From Xestospongia muta (taxonomy: Eukaryota > Porifera > Demospongiae > Haplosclerida > Petrosiidae): a DNA stretch of 64,000 nt. Positions 37,676-48,119 of the stretch are shown piece by piece. The notes under the pieces are model-generated. The model made no database searches. It was not told the origin of the DNA and worked only from the letters and a program-made list of their open reading frames with translations. The stretch spans positions 30,019,245 through 30,083,244 of the forward strand of contig OY848917.1 in the NCBI GenBank assembly GCA_963693285.1, given 5' to 3'. Both the position numbers and the translations under genes were made by a program. The first letter of the stretch is position 1; each line of letters begins with the position of its first letter.

Positions 37676-40600
37676 GGTAAGATTTTGCTGCACTGTTCAG
37701 ATTAATTGCCTTACAATAAGGCACTACTCAATAATTATATGTAACCTTATCGAAACTATAGTGACATAAAAGACATCATCTCTTCAATAAACAAAGTAAC
37801 TAAGTGTGGATTGTCAAATGATCAAATACTGAAATAACTGTTACATCATCATATGTTATGTCTACATTATATAACATTAATAGTGATTCATACTAAACCA
37901 CACCCCTAAAATTTAAAATGTCAATCATTAAGTGATAGTATCATTGGACAAATGAGGCATAAATTACATCAACAAGCATATTGTAGTATGTTCATTATGA
38001 CCAGTTCTTGTATAAGGAACTTAACACATTCTAAAATCACTGAAGTACAAGTTCTTGCTACTGAAAATTGTGTTACTATAGCCACTTCAATTTATGAGAA
38101 AAAGACTTCACTCAAAAACTAGTTCCCATTGATCATGCTTCATAGGTGTGTCAATCTTTGATGCAAGTAATGCATTTACTGTCATAAAATCTTTAAAATG
38201 CTATAAATATATAATTTTGTTATAAAATGACTCTGAAAGGTTGTAAGGTGATTGGAAAAAACAGTTATCATTTTATATTTGTTGTCAGACAAGGGTTAAT
38301 AAATAAGGGTTTAGGGTTACCCTAATACCTGTTATTTATAAAACTCAGAGTATTTTTAAAATGAGAGGTTTAAAGGTAGGTGTTAATGTAGAACTGACAA
38401 CATGTCTTTTATGTCACTATAGTTTCAATAAGTACAAGAGAGGTTTAACATAGGTCTTAACGTAGAATTGACCCTAAAAATGAACATGATTTATTTTAAA
38501 AGTTGTATGCTGTATTGATAAGTCATGATTACAACCATAGCTGAACAATGATAATACATAGAGATCATTTTCTATCCATTTCTTATGTCACCAAAATAAT
38601 TTCATTAACTTCTATTGTGTTATATAACTCAATATGAATACATAATATGTCACTGACCTTGTTTGGAACGTCCACTTGAACACCATGATCTAGTAATACT
38701 CGGACTACATTATCATGACCATAGTAACATGCTATGTACAATGGAGTCTTGCCATCCTAAAGAACATAAAATATTATTGTAACATACTATCCCAAACTAT
38801 ATAGCAAAACCATTACTAAATAATACTAGAGAACATTCACCCTCTGTTAGAAAAAGTTTCTGTTTTCAAGGATAGAAGAAATAGATAAGGTGGAGTTGGC
38901 AGTTCAAAAACATGACATGACATGACAAATATGACTTTGATTTTTTAGTTCCTTCAGTATATTTCTAAATCATAGCATTTGTAGCATAATTTCTGTACAC
39001 CTAGCTCCATTTAGTCATTGATCTTATTCATGTTCACACTATTCTAGATATTTTATTGTAAACATTTTTATTTCAGAGACACAGATAATTTCAATAATCC
39101 TGTATAAACCTTTATAACATAAACCATAACTAAAAACATTAGATAAAATCCTAAAAATTGTTGGGGCTATAAATACATACAGTGTACATGTATAGGGAAG
39201 ACAAGTGGCACAATTCAATGGAAATACAGTGTACAATGTATATTGTAGATAGTATGAGATACTCCATAAATCCATGGTTAAATTGTTAAAAGAATTTGAC
39301 GTTTTAGCATTTTCTGGACCATTTGTAAGACAATGAGACTATACTAACATTACTGACGCTTTCATAACTTATTTTACACAAATTTCAGAGTCTTAATTCT
39401 CAAGAAAGTCAACAATAAATCTTTAAAATTTAAAGTAAGTTTAAGAAAATGTATGAACTATTTCATGCTAAGCACAGTAATCTTATTATCGTATTTGCCT
39501 GAACTTTCTAAATCCCTGGAGTTTCCTCTCTCACTATGCTATTAAAGACATTTTAAATCATTAGTAAAGGAAATAGGTAAGTACTTAAAAGATTTTAAAT
39601 CAATGCAAAGTTAATAACAAACATGAACGAGCTATGCTTTTAGTTTCTAGACTTACTAATAATATTTATTTTCTCTCAAACAACCAAAGCATAAAGTTTA
39701 TGTCTTAAACAGAGGATATCTCCCTAAAGAGGAACTTTACAATATACATCACATATATTGAATGTTTATGTCCACGTGTTTCATACATGTACATGTATAC
39801 AAGATATACAAAGATATTATTACTACATTGTAATAACATTAATATTGTGATAACATACTTTATTAGCAATATCAGGTTTAGCACCACCTTGTAACAGTAA
39901 CTGTACTGAGTTATAATCAACATTATTATAGCATGACCAATAAAGTGGTGTTTCTCCATCCTATATACATATACAGTAATATTAACATAAAGACATAATA
40001 TATCATGAATACTTTTACATTATATTAACATTTGTTAGTATATACAAGTACATATATTATATACAACAAGTATTGTATATTAATAAGGAGGTGGAGTCAA
40101 GAGATATAACAAGTGAAATATTAATTCTTTTTTGTAGAAGCAGTATTACTATTATCATTGAGGTTGAGGATATAACAACAAGAAAATCCATGAAATAGGA
40201 GAGATGTTTATAATATCATCTTAAGAACACATAGTACTGTCCTATTCACATAAATACACTGATTAATGATGAAGATTAGATATATAACCAACTGTGAGTG
40301 TTTATTGAGTTAATTTAAAGAAGGAGGATATCTGATGATGACATTAAAATAATGCTGGGTTTGTGTGTTTAAGTAATTCTCAAGATTTGAGATAATGATA
40401 TAACAATAGTATAATCTGGAGATCTTTTACTTAGTTTTATAACTTGTTCTTCATTATTGTAACAGAAGACTATAATTAACTAGTCTCAGTACCAGTCAAT
40501 GAATAATATGTGATTATCTCATTTGATGTTTGTAGACATGTATTAACTGATATCAGCTCATATATTCAATTCAATATTGTATGTTGTTTAGTGTCCAATA

Positions 40601-42838
40601 TATATTATTATATGTCTTCAATATAATATTATATGTCTTCAATTAAACAATATATATTATACATCATACATACTTCAATTACAGTGACAATATAATACTA
40701 CAAACAATAGTTCACTGTAATAGTCATATGTAACAATATGGAGTATAATAGACATGTACTTATCATATATTTATAATATAACTACATGTACTAGAATAAT
40801 TTATAATATATAATATAAATACTCACCACATCCTGTATATTAGGGTCTGCACCAATACCAAGTAAATAACTGATGACATAATTCTGTCCATTAGCAGCAG
40901 CAGTATGTAACATGGTACAGCTATACTAAATAGAGACAGAGAAAACATCATACAATATAATCACATTGTATTAAACCTACATGTACTTTTTACATAATAC
41001 AATTTGTAGATATCAGGTTCATAAAACACAGTCACTTGTACAATATAGATATCTTTTTCTAATAATTGTGACATCATATACTTTTTATATAATTGTAGAT
41101 ATAATATAATATATATATATATATATATGATCTATTTATCAGATAATTATTGTGAATCTCCATAAAGTGGACGCAATAAAGACAGCTATCTCTTATAAAG
41201 AGGTCTCTTTAGCTCAGAGGTTAGAACAAAATATTTACAAATATATCTACATTACATGCTTGGTTTACTGATCATCTTTACTTTCAAATTAACTTCAACA
41301 TCTCTTCTAAGGACAAAATAAGCTTAAACAAATTAAATTAAGAAAGAGAAACTGTAAATATCATTTACAAATCCACACATTACATATACTAAGGTCACTG
41401 GGAATATATTAGACACACCCACTGTCTGTTATAAGAGGTAACATTGAATGTGCTAGAAATTTCTGGAGTCAGAAAAGTATCCATCATTCAAAAACAGAAG
41501 TTTTTGAATTTGAGAGAGTGCACTTCCATTATAGTCAAAATAATTGTCTGTAGTGTCTACTATTGGAAATGTCCATTATTAACAGTTCCACTATATTTCA
41601 TGTATTATAATAGTGTACTTCAAGTTAATGTAACAAATTAAAATGACTATAATAAATAATATTATTGATGATTTTATTGTCATGACTTTAGTATAGTACA
41701 ACTTAACTCTAAAGCAGTAATTTCAAAAGTAGTACAAAGCATTGAATATTAACAAAATACTCTCTATTTGAGTAGTTAAAACCAATGATAACTTAATAGA
41801 GTGACCACTGTATCATGTGATAAAACTTGTAACAGTAGACTCAGTACTTTAGACTCTAGTATGTAATAACATGAACTTATTACTTTACTGTTAAACAATG
41901 TCTATATGTCAGTAGTTATTATATCTATGATATATACTCACATCATCTTTATATATAGCATGAACATGAACAGAACCATCTTCTATGGCATTCTTTATTA
42001 CATCAAGTTTACCATAACAAGCTGCATTATAAAGAGACCTCTCCTAATAAGGAGAGAGACACATTATACATGAAATAACTTATAGTAGTATATTAGAAAT
42101 ATATCAGTGATATATATTAATACACAATATAGATGGTATGTAATCAATACATGTATCCATGTATATAATGTACATGTACTTTATTTATAGTCTACTCCTG
42201 TTTTATCTACTAATATTTAACTGATAATAACATGTACTAACATAATACAAGTTTACTTCAACATCATATAACATCATGTAGACAGTTATATAGTGACAAT
42301 AAATTAAATAATAAGACTGTAGAATTAATAATATTATTATATTAATTAATTTATTGAGGAATTTTAATTAAGACTATTTTGTATGCTATGAATATTATTA
42401 ATATATTGGGTGTCCTCCAAAGGATGTGTCAATAACATATCAGACAATATCTTAGACTACATATTAACAATATAACTGTCTATTTCTATATATTATTATT
42501 CTATTGTTCTATGTAACTATTATCTAATACTACATGTAGTAATCACTGTCTCTATAATAATAGACCTAATATCACAGTGTCTTTATTATCAGTACTAGTT
42601 TAATGTAACATCACTTGTATCACATACTGTCAAACTGAGAACTCAAACATACTAACATTGAACTATCACTATATAACAATGTATATCTACTAAGTCAATG
42701 AAGTTAGTGACTGTAGTAATAGATCAGTATATACTCCTATAGTCACATATACTAGGATCAGTAAATGGTTCATACTATTAACACAACAGATATATATATA
42801 CTGCACTCACTTACCAGTTCCATAGAAGGTACAGCCAT
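22362..42838 (-). CDS. Gene 2: ankyrin-Roc-COR-death protein (complete, 22 exons)
   Basis: Exons in coding order: 42815-42838 (start), 41942-42043, 40827-40925, 39859-39960, 38658-38756, 37349-37447, 36561-36659, 34980-35078, 33502-33603, 33164-33256, 32602-32700, 31612-31710, 31064-31162, 30360-30458, 29774-29872, 25758-27818, 25564-25648, 25477-25494, 24693-25034, 22883-22933, 22770-22829, 22362-22687. The first 15 junctions are phase 0, the last six phase 1, and the total is an exact multiple of three (about 1451 residues). Domains: 14 ANK-type repeats plus one in the GTPase exon (residues 1-530), Roc GTPase, COR-like region, a conserved C-terminal extension, and two death folds. The layout resembles DAPK1 without its kinase. 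Inferred role: GTP-regulated scaffold in cell-death or innate signalling. Alternative: the transcript may end after the first death exon, or include tail exons at 22983-23377. Confidence 0.75.
22770..22829 (-). CDS. Gene 2 exon 21, Ser/Thr-rich linker
   Basis: 60 nt, phase 1-1: GISPDTTDSSCPTTTVEST then LG across its junctions. Acceptor TAAAG, donor GTAAAA. Copies at 57169-57228 and 59167-59226 (the latter with a broken donor). Confidence 0.65.
22883..22933 (-). CDS. Gene 2 exon 20, Ser/Pro-rich linker
   Basis: 51 nt, phase 1-1: GSDNMGVTTIPISSPSSG across its junctions. Acceptor AATAG, donor GTAATA. Copies at 57282-57332 and 59280-59330. Confidence 0.65.
22983..23377 (-). pseudogene. Partial paralogue tail inside gene 2's 3' region
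   Basis: 23156-23377 repeats the last 74 codons of the GTPase exon (ECEDPFLHIASLVTKALFS ... SVFAGRNPF, then GTAAGTGAA), entered through a possible new acceptor ATACAG. 22983-23052 repeats the next linker exon (DFTPLTDDHIQHFYKSLLEK), but the acceptor AG seen in all other copies reads TG here (23053-23054). These pieces are phase 0, so they cannot follow the phase-1 death exon 24693-25034; gene 2 must skip them, or they are relics of another paralogue. Confidence 0.7.
23378..24692 (-). other. Intron or spacer without recognised gene
   Basis: About 1.3 kb between the tail relic and the first death exon. AT-rich, with stops in all frames; short TE-like text but nothing I can name. Confidence 0.5.
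24693..25034 (-). CDS. Gene 2 exon 19, death-fold domain 1
   Basis: 342 nt, phase 1-1, acceptor CTTTAG, donor GTTAGT. Reads VKEPKKVHLQHVLGPIEYKW then REIGEALEIPDGKIQSID, LSVVLQIWI, ANVTWRNLINVIREH and ALAKTIPDFL. This is the six-helix death-domain pattern (W-x2-IG-x2-L-x-I, later TW-x2-L). Death domains dimerise with other death folds. The exon ends with the ASKSLVEKICQG module. Confidence 0.85.
25477..25494 (-). CDS. Gene 2 exon 18, 18-nt micro-exon
   Basis: CAGTTGAAAATATATTAG between ATACAG and GTAAGAC; phase 1-1, adds A-V-E-N-I-L. It is the same kind of unit (x-V-E-x) as the mini-exons in the 53.3-55.7 kb satellite. Confidence 0.6.
   Translation of the reverse strand, partial: QLKIY
25564..25648 (-). 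CDS. Gene 2 exon 17, linker exon
   Basis: 85 nt, phase 0 to 1 (NLASPLLTDDDIECYSKSLV start, EKTCQG end). Acceptor GTACAG, donor GTATG. Its SKSLVEKTCQG ending recurs at the end of the death exon 24693-25034, which suggests that the unit was duplicated. Confidence 0.75.
25758..27818 (-). CDS. Gene 2 exon 16: last ANK repeat, Roc GTPase, COR-like region
   Basis: 2061 nt, 687 codons, phase 0 at both ends, acceptor CTTAG, donor GTAAGTGAA. Exon residues 1-33 form an ANK repeat (SGFTPLHYACSRGSVDAIKL). The Roc domain follows: P-loop GNTTAGKS at about 79-86, switch II DLAGHREYYSSH at about 136-147, and a G4-like VVGSRLD at about 203-209 (the usual N/T-K-x-D has Ser-Arg). Helical COR-like sequence follows (VLLEFLSTLSDKGLILFL, NGVLFAPAAIERVY). 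The C-terminal 250 residues (FLSTRFLHILLLCLAYIY, RRCTVWTNGIYW) are conserved among the paralogues. Roc-COR proteins are GTP-dependent dimeric switches (LRRK, DAPK1, MFHAS1). The first in-frame Met (27731) is internal to the ANK repeat and is not the start. Confidence 0.9.
27840..29773. other. Intron between ANK exon 15 and the GTPase exon
   Basis: The part next to the GTPase exon (27840-28050) is shared with 61640-61850, marking the end of the duplicated block; the rest is unique. A dispersed-repeat-like stretch with short plus-strand frames at about 28870-29200 could not be identified. An AT microsatellite follows at 29565-29608. Confidence 0.5.
29565..29608. repeat. (AT)n microsatellite followed by (GATA)n
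   Basis: About 22 AT/TA dinucleotides, then ATAGATAGATA repeats to about 29643. Confidence 0.9.
29774..29872 (-). CDS. Gene 2 exon 15, ankyrin repeat
   Basis: 33 codons (DDDTALRWAAYHNNVDLMRI start, VQIDVKNK end). Acceptor CTCAG, donor GTGAGT. Last single-repeat exon before the GTPase exon. Confidence 0.8.
30360..30458 (-). CDS. Gene 2 exon 14, ankyrin repeat
   Basis: 33 codons (DGETALIVAASNNHTDVALL start, CSVDIKDK end). Acceptor ATTAG, donor GTGAGT. Confidence 0.82.
31064..31162 (-). CDS. Gene 2 exon 13, ankyrin repeat
   Basis: 33 codons (DGETPLYVAAKNNHTDIALL start, CSVDIKDK end). Acceptor ATTAG, donor GTAAGT. Confidence 0.82.
31612..31710 (-). CDS. Gene 2 exon 12, ankyrin repeat
   Basis: 33 codons (NGQTALIAAATNNHTDVALL start, CSVDIKDK end). 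Acceptor ATTAG, donor GTAAGT. Confidence 0.82.
32602..32700 (-). CDS. Gene 2 exon 11, ankyrin repeat
   Basis: 33 codons (NGETALYVAAENNYTDIALL start, CTVDIKNN end). Acceptor AATAG, donor GTGAGT. Member of a recent exon series with 12, 13 and 14. Confidence 0.82.
33164..33256 (-). CDS. Gene 2 exon 10, ANK-like repeat
   Basis: 31 codons (DALLLKSAEEGDVEGVRESL start, ANINITNV end). It begins like a capping repeat (LL-x-SAEEGD) and resembles the N-terminal exon 2 repeat, so a second ANK array seems to start here. Acceptor CTACAG, donor GTATAC. Counterpart: 62159-62251. Confidence 0.8.
33502..33603 (-). CDS. Gene 2 exon 9, ankyrin repeat
   Basis: 34 codons (YGRTPLHAAYLEDKDDIVKL start, ASNLEAVKV end). 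Acceptor ACTTAG, donor GTAAGT. Counterpart in gene 3: 62601-62702. Confidence 0.82.
34061..34840. mobile_element. Foldback (inverted-repeat) element in a gene 2 intron
   Basis: Two long imperfect inverted arms. The left (about 34061-34420) reads AATGAGTCAAAACC, CCCTCTGTTTACAAG, CCCTCTATGTTATGTCT, TGTCCAATAAAA and GATATGTGCTGACT. The right (about 34560-34840) carries their reverse complements, such as GGTTTTTGACTCATT, AGACATAACATAGAGGG and GTTTTATTGGACA. Each arm holds a short AC or AT run. The short reading frames here are artefacts of the arms. It resembles a MITE or foldback transposon. Confidence 0.75.
34980..35078 (-). CDS. Gene 2 exon 8, ankyrin repeat
   Basis: 33 codons (DGKTPLCMACTNGDDEVVQV start, AQVDVLDK end). 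Acceptor TTTAG, donor GTCAGT. Confidence 0.82.
35562..36200 (+). mobile_element. Small DNA transposon remnant with partial ORF
   Basis: The ends are inverted: GTATAACAGGGTTTTTTTAA on the left against GTATAACAGTTTTTTTCTAG (reverse complement) on the right, followed by similar ATATTT(C/T)GTG/A text. A plus-strand frame (35691-35933) encodes 80 residues with NYFKK and KKRPYTKYSEYERAKVVK. That kind of PYTKYS-x3-RAK motif is, from memory, common in N-termini of pogo-like and related transposon proteins. A hairpin (AACCATAGATTATTA stem) sits just before the ATG. Decayed: no full transposase. Confidence 0.6.
36561..36659 (-). CDS. Gene 2 exon 7, ankyrin repeat
   Basis: 33 codons (EGKTPLYIASKNGDNEIVKE start, NARTDLANK end). 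Acceptor ATATAG, donor GTAAGG. Confidence 0.82.
37349..37447 (-). CDS. Gene 2 exon 6, ankyrin repeat
   Basis: 33 codons (KGKTPLYIASKKGSSEIVQM start, NARTNLANN end). Acceptor ATATAG, donor GTAAGT. Recent duplicate of exon 7, including adjoining intron sequence. Confidence 0.82.
37609..37669. repeat. (AT)n microsatellite
   Basis: About 30 AT dinucleotides in the intron between exons 5 and 6 of gene 2. Confidence 0.9.
38658..38756 (-). CDS. Gene 2 exon 5, ankyrin repeat
   Basis: 33 codons (DGKTPLYIACYYGHDNVVRV start). Acceptor TTTAG, donor GTCAGT. Close to exon 8 (34980-35078) and gene 1 exon 5. Confidence 0.82.
39859..39960 (-). CDS. Gene 2 exon 4, ankyrin repeat
   Basis: 34 codons (DGETPLYWSCYNNVDYNSVQ start, GGAKPDIANK end). 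Acceptor ATATAG, donor GTATGTT. Confidence 0.8.
40827..40925 (-). CDS. Gene 2 exon 3, ankyrin repeat
   Basis: 33 codons (YSCTMLHTAAANGQNYVISY start, GADPNIQDV end). Acceptor ATTTAG, donor GTGAGT. Confidence 0.8.
41942..42043 (-). CDS. Gene 2 exon 2, N-terminal ANK-like repeat
   Basis: 34 codons (ERSLYNAACYGKLDVIKNAI start). Acceptor ATTAG, donor GTGAGT. Confidence 0.75.
42815..42838 (-). CDS. Gene 2 exon 1 (start)
   Basis: MAVPSMEL, then GTAAGTGAG. Same structure as gene 1's first exon, which supports this ATG. Confidence 0.7.
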
Positions 42839-45800
42839 TATCTTTTAGTATTGGTGTCCTTGCTTTCTTTTACACGACAAGAAACCACACCTCCAAATTA
42901 TTATGGACAGGAATTCATTATTAAATATTAAAATTAATTGATCATAAAGTGTAGTTAGTTACATTATAGTCAGCTTTAGCTGAAATGTATTACACATCTA
43001 TTTTGATATGTGGTCAAATTATGTTTGTTAGATTTATAACAATTGGTTTGTTCTGTCTCAAGTACTGTCTGTTCAATAGTATCACTTGTTTGAGTAAACA
43101 TTAAGCAAGGCTTCATTTTCTGCTTTACCCATAACATCAAAGATATACTTGCGATCTATATAAAGTTCATTTTTGCAACTCTGAGGTTTAAAAGCCTTCT
43201 CTTTCAGATGTAGTTGGTTCCATATCAATAGTATGTTCAGGTCTGAAGATATAGATTCTGATAAAAGGACCGTCCATTTATTTGCAGTTTACCCTACATT
43301 ATAAATGATAAAGTATATAGTTACTAGTAATATAATACTAGATTAGTTTATAATATTAATATAATAGAGAGGAACTGATAATGATATATTTACTGTTTTC
43401 TATTATAATAGACATATCACTATATTAGATATTACTACATTATTTCTCATATTAATATGATATGTATCATTTTAATAATATAGATAATATCTTGTACTTA
43501 TAATATGATATATTGATTTTATATTATGTCACTTACTTACTTTAACTTGTCATAATATAATATTGAGTGATAATGTACTCTCTAGTCTAAGGAGAGAGAG
43601 ATCAGTATTATACATGTACTAGATATATAAAGTACTCTAAGTACATGTATCTATCATAACATGTATTAGTACTCTATTATATAAAGTACTTTATAAGTAT
43701 CTGTTTACATGTTAGTGGTTTTGTGGGTGTGTTTAAATAAGTCACTTAAGTCATTGTGGTAACACTACATTGTATAGTGTAGATAATACACATAATGATT
43801 ATACAATACTAACAGTTACTCAAGCTAATATTAATACACTCATTGAAAATATACATATTAGATAGATACTAGCTAGTTTTAAATTAATATAATAAATACA
43901 ATATAAATAGAAAACTACTGTTATTTGAGAAATTATTAGTATAACTACATGTAATAGTCATATAGTTACTAATCAGGAAATTACATTTTTCATGTTCATA
44001 TATTTTCTTGTATCATACAATATACATAATACTTTGTTTATGGGCAAATAAAATAGCCAAATGTAGTATCACATGACATGTCCATTAATGAGGTGAAACA
44101 GTCAGTGATGCACAATAGTAAAACATGTATTTGAAGCTATACAATTACACATTGATGGATATGACATCATAGATTAAGCTATGTAAACAATGTATGATTG
44201 GAACTTAGGAATTCATATGTCTTCATTCTATTAATCCTGTAGAGGTCAATAATGTAGATTAACACTTGTTTAATGAGAGCTCTAACTATTATAGGTATGT
44301 ATTCTGTATTTTCTTTAAAATTATAAGTCTTTACTTCGTGTACCACTACTTAGAGGTAATGTGGTTAAACAGAGTGTCCTGGCTCCAAAGATACTACCTA
44401 TAATTGTAATTGTCTATTGTTTGTTTTAGTGATTTAACATTTTAAATGCCATACAAATTATCATAAAGTCACATCTCTTTCTTTGCACAGCAATGCAGCA
44501 TTTAGCTGTTGTCTATAAGATAATACGGTATCTACAATATAAGATATGTATTCTGTGTTTTCTTTTTAAGATTATATTTCCTTGATTTGTGTATCACTAC
44601 CTACAGGTTGTAGTCCCAGTAATGTGATTAAAGAGAGTGCCTTGGCTCCAAAGACACTGTCTATAATTGTAATTTTCTACTGTTTGTTCTAAATGGTATG
44701 TTTTACTATAATAATATTAATTTAGAATTTTAAATGTTAAATATTCTGAACTGGAGTTCAGTTCATTCCACTAGTCCAGTTCTATTTAGAATATTTTAGT
44801 GACATTCATTTACAGTTAATGAACTTCCTTGTTTCTACAATATAAGATATGTATTCTGTGTTTTCTTTTTAAATTGTATGTCTTCACTTCGTGTATCACT
44901 ACTTACAAGCAATAGTCCCAGTAATGTGGTTAAACTGGTTCCAAAGACATTACCTATAATTGTAAATGTCTATTGTTTGTTTTAGTGATTTAAAATTCTA
45001 ATGTTAAACATTCTAAGCTGGAGTTCACTCCATTCCACTACTCCAGTGATTGTTGATAGCCTCAAAAGTCATATTATATATTATTATTATTCAGTATAAT
45101 ATGTACATGTAATACATGTAATATTAATATATGTATTACATGTACTATATATTATTAATACATCTATTACAACTACTGTATAGTAGTGTTATAACATTGA
45201 GTATGAGTCTTTTATCTTTACATTTTAGATCTAGATATAGTACTGAGTAATACACTGTAGTGTTTATTGACATTACATTAGTTATAAGATTATACTACAA
45301 ACTGATCATTACAAAAACTATGTCTTTAATTAGTTTAGAAGACATAACAAGTTCAATGTAATATAAACACTACAAACACATTGATATTATACAACAGTAC
45401 TAATTTCCTCCTAACACTGTAGTAATTAGGATGAGTATTAATGGTTTCTCATGTTGAACATTGATATTGTACTATACTATTTGTTAAATTAGTAAATAAA
45501 CCAATTGAAGTGTACCCAAGTACAGTACAGGCAATGAAAAGTATTAATTAAGAATAGATAACTGTTCATCTCTTGTTAATTGGTTAAAAGTCTCAATGAA
45601 GAGAGTAAGAATGAACAAAAAATAATTGGATGTCCTAGCAAATGAAATTGAGAAGGTTCCAGAGGACAAAGTAGAAAAATTGTTTACGTAACACAGAAAT
45701 GTTTACATAAAATACTTGGTGGTCTATAACACATTATTTGTGTTTTTTATAATAGGGAGATATTAGTACAACAGGAACACAGGAAGGGGATATCTAAGAT

Positions 45801-46030
45801 TAATAGTGTCCTGTTATAGTGACACTTGTCCCACCAATGTAGACAAAATCTTGCAGGCTAATAAATGAGTCTTTTCAAGTATTTATCATCCTTCTTTAAA
45901 TAAGGATATAAAATGGGACAAGTATATTAACATAACTTTTTTGTTAAATTAAGTGTTAGACACTGATGACTAACACAGGAAACTAACATACTGACATCAT
46001 TTTCTACAGTAACATAGTCTGACATGTGAA
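42839..46030. other. Region upstream of gene 2, non-coding, paralogous to 9138-11940
   Basis: Expected to hold the promoter and 5' UTR of gene 2, but no clear TATA or initiator can be assigned. It contains three dispersed copies of a roughly 170-bp segment (about 44290-44430, 44525-44700, 44835-45000; GATATGTATTCTGTGTTTTC to ATTGTAATTGTC type). Copy A has one (about 10890-11050). No coding frame is supported. Confidence 0.55.
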
Positions 46031-46470
46031 CACAGGTTTAAATAGAAGGATATCATATATGACTAGGGAGGTGGCCAAAGAGAAATTCAGATCATTGATA
46101 TCATCTATATAGATAACAAAAAACAATGGGCAAGTATTGAACCCTGGAGTATACATGACATAACCCTGGTGACATCTGAGATAGACCCATTCATGTCATT
46201 ACACATTGCTGTCTATCACAAAGGTAATTAAATAATCATACACTAATTTGAGAGTGAAATCCAATAGATTTAATCTTACTTAACAGCATACTCTCTTGTA
46301 CTGAATCAAATGTCTTATCTTAATTACAAAATACACTACACACCTCAAGTCCTGTATCTATATACTTACTCCAAGCATTAGCCACTTTAATGAGAGCTGA
46401 TGTAGCATATCTTTTCACCTCCTTTTGAGACTCTCTACTTCAGCATATGATATGACTTTCTGAGATATAT
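46030..46470 (-). pseudogene. LINE reverse transcriptase remnant, copy B
   Basis: Same decayed RT as 11940-12400 (QGSILAHC, IYIDDINDLNFSL, DKTFDSV region), with the same missing FADD residues; duplicated together with its surroundings. Confidence 0.7.
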
Positions 46471-46729
46471 TCAGAAAATGTTTGTCAAATCATCAAATGT
46501 AATGTTTACTATTAGAGTGAACTCCTGAATTAACTATAACAAAGTAAACATTAAATTATTGTTTTTATTCATAACTTACATACTATAATTGTGGTTGAAT
46601 AAAACAAGAAAACACCTCCAAAATTTCACTAACATGTGCTGATTGTCTTTGATCCATTTTATACAAATAGCTACATACATGTAAAATATAAAGATGTTTT
46701 ATGTATTAATATTATACCTGATGTCTATG

Positions 46730-48081
46730 ACATTAGTAACTTCAATTCTACAATATTAAGTTTTGGTGCATACATAGCTTTGATGGTTTTTACATGATGT
46801 TTATAAACCTCTCTTGTTGATTCAGTCACAGTAACCAATGACATCTTCAATTCATTAAGGTCTACTTTACATTGTTTCTTGGAAGGGCCATCATTCTCAA
46901 ATATTCCAACAGTATTTACTCTATTAGATCAATGGAGGTACTTCAATTTATTTTGTAACTTTTTCTTCAATGAATCCTAATTAAAATAATATAATAATAT
47001 GTATATTATAATTTTATGAAGTCAACTTACATAACCACTTCCAACTGAGTCTCATAAACTAGTATGTTGTATATCAAACCTTTTTACAACTCACTCCAAT
47101 TTATTATCAGATGGATATCTAAGTATTGATCATAATCAAAGTAGTCAGCTCATTAATACTTTCATTACTACCTGCTAAAGTTAACACATCATTTTTCAGA
47201 TCAGCAAGAGCTGTATAGGCTAAAGAACCTTAAAATATAATTTATATTTAATAACTAACTTGAGAGAAGTTCATAGGAATTGTAATTGTTTCCTCCCATT
47301 TAGTTGACATTAGAGCTATGTGAAAGCTTTCAACCTAGAATATTAAAAAGATTACATTGTCAATGTTGTACACTAGTAAAAATTGAAACACTAAAAGTTA
47401 AAAAATTAATAGTCACACATACTAGCACTGTATCATCACTACAGAGTGAGGAGTAAGGAGTTTGTCCCTTTGATATATTGGAAGAATTCAATGTACATGA
47501 CCTTGGAATTAAAGGAAATGAAATGGATCCTATACAAGTTTGAACAATTTTCTTTATTTTCGATCATATGGTCACCAAGTACAGGATATAATTCTCAAAG
47601 ATATTCATCATTAAGTTCGATGAATGCTATTCCACCAATTTTATTGTTTAAAATTTCCAATATAACATCATCTAATGATGGCAACTCTTTCCTCACAAAT
47701 ATCATCAGTTGTCATACTGTTAAAGTCTTGGAGAAAATTAACAACTTTTATTGACATCAGAGAATACAGCTAGCCAGAAACTTAACCAGTTGTAACCACG
47801 TTCAATACACCAACAAAACGAGACTGTTAATAAGAGAAAAGACATAGTTTGACATCAAGTGATAAGTGTTTACTGCAGACTCGTGTGTTAGTGTTGATGG
47901 GCAAATTTTTCCTGCCAATAGCGTGGACCCATTGTTTTAAAAGAGATTTCTTACTTAATGGCAGTCGAAAGAAAGAAAAGTGAGAGTCTCTAACAGAATT
48001 ACTCGAACAACTGGGTACACAGCAGAAGTGATACTCACTCTTAGACACTCTATTTAATGCGCAACCCTCCAGGCAGCACAT
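46730..48081 (-). pseudogene. THAP / SAM-like gene remnant, copy B
   Basis: Paralogue of 12660-14058. The THAP-like exon at 47827-48081 starts MCCLEGCALNRVSKSEYHFC and has the same early stop after CSKHL. The SAM-like part (about 47570-47690) has the same in-frame TGA plus further indels. Shared lesions show that the gene was already dead before the duplication. Confidence 0.6.
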
Positions 48082-48119
48082 TTCCTATTTAACTATTTTG
48101 TCTGAGTAATGTGTGCTAT

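Noticed and set aside
39039..39275. Minus-strand frame of 78 codons, Cys/Tyr-rich
   Set aside because: Intronic, no counterpart frame in the paralogous intron of gene 1, no domain recognised.
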